A stretch of 12,077 nucleotides of DNA from assembly GCA_023701085.1 (NCBI GenBank), contig JAMPXR010000032.1:1-12077 (forward strand), read 5' to 3'. Both the position numbers and the translations under genes were made by a program. The DNA is from Ramlibacter sp. (GTDB taxonomy: Bacteria; Pseudomonadota; Gammaproteobacteria; Burkholderiales; Burkholderiaceae_C). Of the stretch, positions 7,238 through 12,077 are shown one piece after another (the stretch's first letter is position 1; the number at the start of each line of letters is the position of its first letter). The notes beneath the pieces are model-generated. The model did no database searches. It saw only the letters and a program-made list of their open reading frames with translations, and was not told the origin of the DNA.

Positions 7238-7270
7238 GGGGGGGCGAGCGGGCGACGCCCGCGGGGGGGG
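7238..7270. repeat. G7 and G8 homopolymers flanking a perfect hairpin
   Basis: On the plus strand there is G7 (7238-7244), then GCGGGC-GAC-GCCCGC (7248-7262, 6-base stem and 3-base loop), then G8 (7263-7270). On the coding strand of the phosphatase this reads C8, hairpin, C7, ATG. It occupies almost the whole 34-base junction between the mazG-like and phosphatase genes. Homopolymers of this length are prone to slippage and to sequencing error. Confidence 0.75.
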
Positions 7271-7271
7271 C

Positions 7272-7625
7272 TCAATCCGGGTCGCTGTACTTCCTGCTGC
7301 TGCCGCGAGCGCGCGACACCGGATATTTCGACGCATTCAGTTCGAGCTTGCGCCGCGCCGCGGCGACCAGGTCGACCTGGAGCCGGTCCGCCAACTGCAG
7401 CAGGTAGAGCAACACATCCGCCATCTCGTGACTGACCGCGACCCGCTTGTCGGGCGGCAGGCTGCGGCTTTGCTCCTCGGTCAGCCACTGGAAGTGCTCC
7501 AGCAGTTCCGCCGCTTCGACCGTGAGGGCGGCCGCGAGATTCTTGGGCGAATGGAACTGTTCCCAATCGCGCTCCGCGGCAAAGATTCGCAATGCCTTGC
7601 TCAGGGATTCGAGCGCTGCGTCCAT
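7272..7625 (-). CDS. MazG-like nucleotide pyrophosphohydrolase
   Basis: This all-alpha house-cleaning enzyme of 117 residues hydrolyses nucleoside triphosphates to monophosphate and pyrophosphate. Close relatives of this short single-domain form (RS21-C6/dCTPase type) prefer dCTP or modified dNTPs. The Mg2+-binding signature is visible as EAAE (residues 37-40, followed by LLEHFQW) and EMAD (67-70, followed by VLLYLLQLAD), matching the EXXE...EXXD pattern. NASKYP near residues 97-102 is the conserved C-terminal Asn-Lys-Tyr block. ATG at 7625 was chosen because GAGGA lies four bases upstream and DAALESLSKALRIFAAERDWEQFHSPKNL is the expected N-terminus (residues 2-30). Longer starts at 7649 or 7697 would run into the terminator hairpin of the preceding gene. 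It is the first gene of a probable two-gene unit with the phosphatase. Confidence 0.9.
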   Translation of the reverse strand: MDAALESLSKALRIFAAERDWEQFHSPKNLAAALTVEAAELLEHFQWLTEEQSRSLPPDKRVAVSHEMADVLLYLLQLADRLQVDLVAAARRKLELNASKYPVSRARGSSRKYSDPD

Positions 7626-7678
7626 TCGGTCCTCGGGTTGCCCCCGCATTGTGCCCGCCGCGCGGCGCGGCCGTGAAA

Positions 7679-7708
7679 ATGCCCGGGCCGCTCGCACGAC
7701 CCGGGCAT
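7679..7708 (-). terminator. Intrinsic terminator of the small Ser/Lys-rich protein gene
   Basis: The arms ATGCCCGGG (7679-7687) and CCCGGGCAT (7700-7708) are perfect inverse complements around a 12-base loop. Read on the minus strand the hairpin is followed by TTTC, with TTTT overlapping the stem end at 7676-7679. It begins 31 bases after the stop of the 7740-7925 gene, so it most likely ends that transcript and isolates it from the mazG-like gene. Confidence 0.7.
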
Positions 7709-7739
7709 CTGGCGCTGCTCGGAAAAAGGGATCGCCCGC

Positions 7740-7925
7740 CTATTTGCTGCTGCCCGAGGAGCTCTTCTCGCCCCTCGTGCTGCTGCGCTTGCTCCCGGCG
7801 CCGCCGGCGCGTTCGCTCTTGGCCTTGCTGCCGGGCGAGCCGGCCTTGGCGCCCTTGCCGGCCGCCTGGGCGCGGCTGCCGCTCTTGCCTGTCGAAGTCG
7901 AGGATTTCGAATTGCGCGCTGCCAT
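7740..7925 (-). CDS. Small Ser/Lys/Gly-rich basic protein, predicted disordered
   Basis: I do not recognise a family. The product is 61 residues, with 17 Ser, 11 Gly, 9 Lys and 5 Arg against only 2 Glu. It has no Leu, Ile, Val, aromatic residue or Cys, so it cannot form a hydrophobic core and should be disordered and strongly basic. Short K/R-S-x patterns recur (SKSS, GKSGS, GKGAK, GSKAKS, GSKRSS, EKSSSGSS). The reading frame is supported by a strong ribosome binding site (AAGGAG, 7934-7939, eight bases before the ATG) and by a terminator hairpin 31 bases after the stop. Its composition recalls nucleic-acid-binding tails or small stress proteins, and a KGG-type stress protein lies about 1.3 kb away, but a function cannot be assigned. 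It appears to be a stand-alone transcription unit. Confidence 0.75.
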   Translation of the reverse strand: MAARNSKSSTSTGKSGSRAQAAGKGAKAGSPGSKAKSERAGGAGSKRSSTRGEKSSSGSSK

Positions 7926-8030
7926 AGATCAATCTCCTTTAGGTATGTCGCGGCCGGCGCGGGCCGCAGCCAGCCACAGGGAGACTCTAGAAGTGACCGC
8001 CGCAGTTTCTGTCGGCCCTGTTCGCGCGTC

Positions 8031-8046
8031 GATGTAGGACAGGTCT
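8031..8046. promoter_or_regulatory. GTAGGAC motif upstream of the small basic protein
   Basis: GATGTAGGACAGGTCTTG lies about 109 bases upstream of the small-protein start and is read as GTCCTACATC on that gene's strand. It shares the GTAGGAC core with the motif upstream of the KGG gene at 6138-6144. The 7926-8030 stretch between it and the gene has no clear -35/-10 pair. Regulatory function is inferred from recurrence only. Confidence 0.3.
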
Positions 8047-8103
8047 TGTGCACCCTTCACGCGCCGCCCGAACGCGCACCGCCCGTTCGGGGCCGCCGCG
8101 GAA

Positions 8104-8153
8104 CCGGCTTTGCCGGGCCGCTGGCGGCGCCCCCTCGAGGGGGAGCGCCGCAG
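8104..8153. repeat. REP-like double hairpin downstream of the helicase gene
   Basis: The first hairpin is CCGGC-TTT-GCCGG (8104-8116). The second is larger, 8121-8153, built around the 14-base palindrome CCCCCTCGAGGGGG (8130-8143). It is extended by CTG/CAG and CGGCGC/GCGCCG arms with small bulges. It starts 19 bases past the helicase stop on the minus strand. The style matches dispersed intergenic palindromes that I recall from Comamonadaceae genomes. It may act as a transcript end or 3' stabiliser; there is no T run. Confidence 0.55.
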
Positions 8154-8172
8154 GCGCATCGGGGGTGGTCTT

Positions 8173-10266
8173 TCAGCGCCACGCGGCGCGGGCCCGGTCA
8201 CGCACCTGAAGCACGGGCGCCGCGGCCGGCCCGTCCCCGACCGAAGCGTCGCGGGCCACCGCCGGCCAGGTGATGCGATCGAACATGCCAGCCGCGGCTT
8301 CGCCGATGAAGCGGCTGCGCCCGGCATAGACGTGCCGGTCGCCCCCGGCGCCCTGCTGCGTCACGTAGAAGCGCTGCGGCACGATCAGGTGCAGATGTTC
8401 GCGGGCGCGCGTCATCGCCACATAGAGCAGGCGCCGCTCTTCCTCCAGTTCCTCCTGCGTGCCGGTGGCCATGTCGCTCGGAATGCAGCCATCGACCACG
8501 TTGAGCACGTGCACCGCCTTCCACTCCTGCCCCTTGGCGCTGTGGATGGTGGACAGCACCAGGTAGTCCTCGTCCAGGTGCGGCACGCCCGACTCGTCGC
8601 TGGTCGATTGCGGCGGGTCCAGCGTCAGCTCGGTGAGGAAGCGCTCCCGGCTCGCGTAGCCGCGGGCCAGCCGCACCAACTGGTCCACGTCGAGCTTGCG
8701 CGCGGGCGCGTCGTCGTGGATGCGCTCGAGCTGCGGCAGGTACCAGTCGCGCGCCAGTTCCAGGTCGGCCGGCCAGGCGATGTCGGGATCGCGCAAGCGC
8801 GCATAGAGCGCGGCGAACTGCGACCACTCGCGGGCCGCCTGCGCCGGCGGATCGAAGCGCCGCAGCGTTTCCGCGGGCTGCGCCGCCTCGCCCATCGCAT
8901 CGAGCAGGCGGGCCGCCGTCGCCGGGCCGATGCCGGGCACGAGCTGCGTGACGCGAAAGCCCGCCATGCGGCCGCGCGGATTCTGGGCAAAGCGCAGCAC
9001 GGCCAGCAGGTCCTTGACGTGCGCCGCCTCCAGGAACTTGAGTCCGCCGAACTTGACGAACGGGATGTTGCGCCGCGCCAGTTCCAGCTCCAGGGCCGCG
9101 CTGTGGGTGCTGGTCCTGAAGAGCACGGCCTGGCTCTTGAGGGGCATGCCCGATTCGCGCTGGCGCAGCACCTGGTCGGCCACCCAGCACGCCTGCCCCG
9201 CCTCGTCTGGCACCAGCAGCAGCTGCGCCTTGCGGCTGGAGCGCCGCTCGCTCCACAGACTCTTGGCGTGGCGCTCGCGCGCCTGCGCGATGACCGCGTT
9301 GCTGGCTTCCAGGATAGGCTGCGTGCTGCGGTAGTTCTGCTCCAGCGTGACGACGCGCGCGACTTGCGTGAACTGGCGCGGGAAATCCAGGATGTTGCGC
9401 ACCGTCGCGCCCCGGAACGCGTAGATGCTTTGCGCGTCGTCGCCCACCACGGTCACGCCCTCCCCGCTGGGTTTCATGCGCAGCAGGATCTCCGACTGCA
9501 GCCGGTTGGTGTCCTGGTATTCGTCCACCAGCACATGGTCGAACCGGCGGCCCACCTCCGCGGCCAGGGCGGGCTCGGCCATCATCTCGGACCAGAACAG
9601 CAACAGGTCGTCGTAATCGAGCACGTTCTGGCGCTGCTTGGCTTCGACGTAGGCGCCGAACAGCTTCTTGAGCTCGCCCTCCCAGGCGCCGCACCACGGG
9701 TAGGTGTCCTGCAGCACCCGCTGCAGCGGCTCGCGCGTGTTGAGCACACGTGAATAAATGCCCAGGCAGGTGCCCTTGAGCGGGAAGCGGTTCCGGCTCT
9801 CGGCCAGGCCGATGTCGTGGCGCACCATGCCCATCAGGTCTTCCGCATCGCCGCGGTCGGCAATCGTGAAGGACTCTTCCAGCCCGATGCGCCCGGCGTA
9901 TTCGCGCAGCAGGCGGGCCCCGATGCCGTGGAACGTGCCGGACCAGGGCAGATTCGGCAGGGCCTGCGCCTGCGGCAGGCCCAGGGCGCGCTGCAGCACG
10001 GCGCCGACGCGGCGCTCCATCTCCTGCGCGGCGCGCCGGCTGAAGGTGAGCAGCATCATCCGCTGGGGGTCCGCGCCGTGGCGTATGAGGTTGGCCACGC
10101 GATGGGCGAGGGTGTTGGTCTTGCCCGATCCGGCGCCGGCGATGACCAGCAGGGGCCGCGTGTCGCCGGCGGTCGCGCCCGTGCCATGCGTGGCCGCATC
10201 GCGCTGCCGCGGGTTGAGATCGGCCAATGGATCGGCCGGCGGCTGGGGCGCTGAAGGGTACTGCAT
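8173..10266 (-). CDS. UvrD/Rep-type ATP-dependent DNA helicase (SF1A)
   Basis: This 3'-5' DNA helicase/translocase of 697 residues belongs to the UvrD/Rep/PcrA group and is expected to act in DNA repair or replication restart. All SF1A motifs are present and intact: the Q-motif region LNPRQRDAA (17-25), Walker A AGAGSGKT (43-50), motif Ia LTFSRRAAQEM (73-83) and TFHGIG (111-116). These are followed by motif II VLVDEYQDTN (245-254), motif III VVGDDAQSIYAFRGA (273-287) and motif IV LEQNYRST (308-315). Next come a helix-hairpin-helix-like VPGIGPATAARLL (443-455), motif V VLSTIHSAKGQEWKAVHV (570-587) and motif VI EERRLLYVAMTRARE (609-623). The length is near that of Rep (about 670), and it lacks the long tail of UvrD. 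Genomes of this group often have several paralogues, so I give no symbol. ATG at 10266 follows an AGGTG about 15 bases upstream. The gene diverges from the DUF72 gene across 29 bases. Confidence 0.94.
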   Translation of the reverse strand: MQYPSAPQPPADPLADLNPRQRDAATHGTGATAGDTRPLLVIAGAGSGKTNTLAHRVANLIRHGADPQRMMLLTFSRRAAQEMERRVGAVLQRALGLPQAQALPNLPWSGTFHGIGARLLREYAGRIGLEESFTIADRGDAEDLMGMVRHDIGLAESRNRFPLKGTCLGIYSRVLNTREPLQRVLQDTYPWCGAWEGELKKLFGAYVEAKQRQNVLDYDDLLLFWSEMMAEPALAAEVGRRFDHVLVDEYQDTNRLQSEILLRMKPSGEGVTVVGDDAQSIYAFRGATVRNILDFPRQFTQVARVVTLEQNYRSTQPILEASNAVIAQARERHAKSLWSERRSSRKAQLLLVPDEAGQACWVADQVLRQRESGMPLKSQAVLFRTSTHSAALELELARRNIPFVKFGGLKFLEAAHVKDLLAVLRFAQNPRGRMAGFRVTQLVPGIGPATAARLLDAMGEAAQPAETLRRFDPPAQAAREWSQFAALYARLRDPDIAWPADLELARDWYLPQLERIHDDAPARKLDVDQLVRLARGYASRERFLTELTLDPPQSTSDESGVPHLDEDYLVLSTIHSAKGQEWKAVHVLNVVDGCIPSDMATGTQEELEEERRLLYVAMTRAREHLHLIVPQRFYVTQQGAGGDRHVYAGRSRFIGEAAAGMFDRITWPAVARDASVGDGPAAAPVLQVRDRARAAWR

Positions 10267-10295
10267 GTTCGATCCAACACCTGTATATTAATCCA
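10267..10295. promoter_or_regulatory. 29-base divergent promoter region between helicase and DUF72 genes
   Basis: The only AT-rich stretch is TATATTAAT (10284-10292). On the plus strand TATATT is a plausible -10 box 6 bases before the GTG of the DUF72 gene, implying a leaderless transcript. On the minus strand TAATAT could serve as a -10 box for the helicase. The -35 regions of both promoters would have to lie inside the opposite coding sequence. Confidence 0.45.
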
Positions 10296-11201
10296 GTGAA
10301 CAACATCCTCGTTGGCACCTCCTCCTGGACCGACAAGACATTGATCGAGTGCGGCCGCTTTTATCCCGGCGACGCCCGGAGCGCGCAAGCGCGCCTGCGC
10401 TATTACGCATCGCAGTTTCCCGTCGTCGAAGTCGATTCCAGCTACTACGGCATGCCCGCGCCGTCGACCGCGCAGCTCTGGGCCGAGCGCACACCGCAGC
10501 ACTTCGTCTTCAACCTGAAGGCGTTTCGCCTGTTCACCGGCCACCAGACCTCGCCCGAGGTGCTGCCCAAGGACATCCAGCGTGCGATGGGAGCGGCGGC
10601 CTCGAAGACGCTGTACTACAAGGACGTGCCCGGCGAAATACGCGATGAGCTGTGGCGCCGCTTCAGCGAGGCGCTGGAGCCGCTGCGCCAGGCGGGCAAG
10701 CTCGGCGCGGTGCATTTCCAGTTCGCGCCGTGGCTGCTGCGCAACCGCCAAGGCATGGCGCAGGTGCGCGAATGCGCGGCGCGCATGGAAGGCCTGCTCA
10801 TGTCGGTGGAGTTTCGCCACAAGAGCTGGTTCGACGACGCTGACAGCACGGCCTCGACACTGGCGTTCCAGCGCGAGTTGGGCGTCGCGCACACCATCGT
10901 GGACGGACCGCAGGGCTTTGCCAACTGCGTCCCTTGCGTGTGGGAGGTGACGAACCCCGCCCTGGCGCTGGTGCGGCTGCATGGGCGCAACCAGGACACC
11001 TGGAACGTCCGAAGCGCCGCGTCTTCGAGCCGTTTCGACTATTGGTATTCGAAAGAGGAACTCGCGGCGATGGTGCCGCCGCTGCGCCGCGTGTCCGGTT
11101 TGGCGCGGTCGGTGCATGTCCTGTTCAACACCAATTACCAGGACCAGGGCCAGGTCAGCGCCCGCTTGATGGCTTCGTTACTGGACGTCAAGGCTGGGTA
11201 A
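10296..11201 (+). CDS. DUF72 domain-containing protein (YecE-like, TIM-barrel fold)
   Basis: This 301-residue protein is of the DUF72/YecE family. Known structures of the family are TIM barrels related to AP endonuclease-type folds, but the activity is unestablished. The conserved blocks are the N-terminal ILVGTSSWTDKTLIECGRFYP, then VVEVDSSYYGMP and HFVFNLKAFRLFTGH. Further on are KLGAVHFQFAPW, SVEFRHKSWF, LVRLHGRN and the C-terminal VHVLFNTNYQDQG, in the order expected for the family. I chose GTG at 10296 because VNNILVGTSSW is the canonical N-terminus. An upstream in-frame ATG at 10227 would overlap the divergent helicase gene by 40 bases and adds unconserved residues. No Shine-Dalgarno precedes the GTG, and a TATATT box six bases away suggests a leaderless start. 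The 83-base gap to the DUF4019 gene shows no terminator. Confidence 0.92.
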   Translation: MNNILVGTSSWTDKTLIECGRFYPGDARSAQARLRYYASQFPVVEVDSSYYGMPAPSTAQLWAERTPQHFVFNLKAFRLFTGHQTSPEVLPKDIQRAMGAAASKTLYYKDVPGEIRDELWRRFSEALEPLRQAGKLGAVHFQFAPWLLRNRQGMAQVRECAARMEGLLMSVEFRHKSWFDDADSTASTLAFQRELGVAHTIVDGPQGFANCVPCVWEVTNPALALVRLHGRNQDTWNVRSAASSSRFDYWYSKEELAAMVPPLRRVSGLARSVHVLFNTNYQDQGQVSARLMASLLDVKAG

Positions 11202-11284
11202 ACCGCGGGTAAAAGCTTGTGCGGCGGCCGCATGGCATGGCGGGGCCGCTAGACTCCTCGGATCGCCGCACGTCCGGATTGCCC

Positions 11285-11788
11285 ATGAAGTTCTCCATCT
11301 ATCTGCTCGCCGCCATGGCTGGCGCACTGTGGGCGGCCCCCGTCGCGGCCCAGTTGAAGCCACCGCGCAACGCGGCGGTGCCGGCGCAAGCGGCCAAGCC
11401 GGCGCAGCCACCCGCGTCCGCCGCCACCGACCCTGCCAACGCCGACAAGGAAGCAGCCGGCAAGCTCGCCGCCGCGGGCTGGCTGGTGCTGCTCGATCGC
11501 CGCGATTGGGGCCGCGCCTGGGAGACGTCGAGCAACCTGTTCCGCGGTTCCGTGCCGCTGCCGACCTGGATGGACGGCATCCCCAAAGTGCGCGAATCCT
11601 TCGGCGCCTTCGTCGAACGCACGCCGGCCGAGTCGGCTTACAAGACCACCCTGGCGGGGCGTCCCGACGGCGAATACGTGACGGTGATCTTCCTGAGCAA
11701 GTTCGCCAATCGCGAACTGCAGGAGGTCGTCACGACAGTGCGCGACGCCGACGGCAAGTGGCGCGTCACCGGCTATTCGACTCGCTAG
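11285..11788 (+). CDS. Secreted DUF4019 domain-containing protein
   Basis: This 167-residue exported protein starts with a clear Sec signal peptide (MKFSIYLLAAMAGALWAAPVAA, in two parts: Lys2 then a hydrophobic core), with a probable AxA cleavage after Ala22. An Ala/Pro-rich linker follows (about residues 23-55, APAQAAKPAQPPAS-like). The DUF4019 domain occupies about 58-167. Its hallmarks are visible: AAGWLVLLDRRDWGRAWE, FRGSVPLPTWMDGI, VRESFGAFVERTPAES, RPDGEYVTVIFLSKFANR, and the ending DGKWRVTGYSTR. The family is periplasmic and has no known activity. ATG at 11285 was chosen because it begins the signal peptide. The longer frame from 11219 would bury it. The last 23 bases overlap the convergent minus-strand reading frame. 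Confidence 0.9.
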   Translation: MKFSIYLLAAMAGALWAAPVAAQLKPPRNAAVPAQAAKPAQPPASAATDPANADKEAAGKLAAAGWLVLLDRRDWGRAWETSSNLFRGSVPLPTWMDGIPKVRESFGAFVERTPAESAYKTTLAGRPDGEYVTVIFLSKFANRELQEVVTTVRDADGKWRVTGYSTR

Positions 11789-12077
11789 CCCGCGCCGCGA
11801 GCGGCGGGGTGACGCCCAGCTGAGCCGACCCGCCGAACTCCATGTCGCCTGATGGGGCGCCGCCGAACTGCAGGCTCTGCGGCCGTAGCTGCGTCGCCGG
11901 CGCGCGGCCGGCGCCCATGGCGCGGGTGGCCGCGCTGGCGCCGGAGGTAGACCGGTGGGTTCCCGCCGCCGGTGCCCATGCGCCCGGCGTGCGGGCCAGC
12001 CTCAAGTCCGGCGGCGCGATCCGCTCGGCCGTCGCCAGGTGGTAGCGCAGTGTCGGCAGTTGCCGGTTGATCCAGGC
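11766..12077 (-). CDS. C-terminal part of an unrecognised protein (5' end outside window)
   Basis: A minus-strand frame is open from the window edge at 12077 to a TGA at 11766, giving 103 residues. The edge-proximal part, WINRQLPTLRYHLATAERI followed by APPDLRLARTPGAW, looks like ordinary folded protein with G/C-ending codons. The last about 60 residues are Ala/Gly/Ser/Thr/Pro-rich and probably form a flexible tail. I do not recognise a family. It overlaps the 3' end of the DUF4019 gene by 23 bases in convergent orientation. The competing plus-strand frame at 11842-12045 has no ribosome binding site and a less natural composition. Whether translation really reaches the stop at 11766 depends on upstream sequence not shown. 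Confidence 0.5.
   Translation of the reverse strand, partial: AWINRQLPTLRYHLATAERIAPPDLRLARTPGAWAPAAGTHRSTSGASAATRAMGAGRAPATQLRPQSLQFGGAPSGDMEFGGSAQLGVTPPLAARASESNSR

Noticed and set aside
8110..9753. 547-codon plus-strand ORF opposite the helicase
   Set aside because: It is antisense to a helicase with all motifs intact. Its product is rich in Arg, His, Gln and Ala, as expected for a shadow frame in GC-rich DNA, and matches no recognisable family.
11195..11215. GGGTAAA repeated twice around the DUF72 stop codon
   Set aside because: Two 7-base copies 11 bases apart with no further structure are too short to support a feature.
11224..11231. GCGGCCGC palindrome in the gap before the DUF4019 gene
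   Set aside because: Eight-base GC palindromes are expected by chance at this base composition.
11842..12045. 67-codon plus-strand ORF at the right edge
   Set aside because: It has no ribosome binding site and a less natural composition. The opposite strand has an open frame to the window edge with better protein character.
1..12077. Search for CRISPR arrays, tRNA/rRNA genes, transposases, toxin-antitoxin pairs or phage-defence genes
   Set aside because: No spaced repeats, cloverleaf-like sequences, terminal inverted repeats or recognisable proteins of these classes were seen. The helicase is a housekeeping UvrD/Rep type without defence partners next to it.

Overview
The window is GC-rich DNA, densely packed with genes and with short intergenic gaps. 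Codon third positions are dominated by G/C, and long shadow ORFs run antisense to nearly every gene. The protein set suggests a betaproteobacterium of the order Burkholderiales, most likely Comamonadaceae (Ramlibacter/Variovorax type). It includes an MST-type sulfurtransferase, a YhdH/AcuI reductase, a KGG stress protein, a DUF72 protein divergent from a UvrD-like helicase, and a DUF4019 protein. The family assignment is inference from overall resemblance and was not tested by a search. No tRNA, rRNA, CRISPR, phage or IS sequence was seen, and no gap between genes exceeds 300 bases.

Layout. Positions 1-2621 (+) hold the C-terminal part of a Rieske-type ring-hydroxylating oxygenase alpha subunit, an EamA/DMT exporter that follows it closely or overlaps it, and a 3-mercaptopyruvate sulfurtransferase (sseA). 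Positions 2670-4923 (-) hold a CPA1-type Na+/H+ antiporter and a membrane-anchored alpha/beta hydrolase. A 192-base divergent gap then carries three GTAG-containing units at an exact 23-base period. Positions 5116-6451 (+) hold an AcuI/YhdH-type reductase and a 69-residue KGG-motif stress protein.

Positions 6506-7925 (-) hold, in transcription order, a 61-residue Ser/Lys/Gly-rich disordered protein with a strong ribosome binding site and its own terminator, a MazG-like nucleotide pyrophosphohydrolase, and a CX5R tyrosine phosphatase. The last two are separated by an unusual tract with C8, a hairpin and C7 that abuts the phosphatase start codon. A 247-base gap (7926-8172) contains another GTAGGAC motif and a REP-like double hairpin just after the helicase stop. 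Positions 8173-10266 (-) encode a UvrD/Rep-type SF1A helicase. It diverges across only 29 bases from a DUF72 (YecE-like) protein at 10296-11201 (+). A secreted DUF4019 protein (11285-11788, +) and the C-terminus of an unrecognised minus-strand protein end the window.

Most of this is ordinary chromosomal metabolism and housekeeping, and I see no clear multi-gene novel system. The best leads are regulatory. A GTAGGA(A)C motif recurs in intergenic regions near small stress-type genes and once forms a 23-base-period array. The C-tract/hairpin junction before the phosphatase and the undescribed small basic protein also merit a second look.
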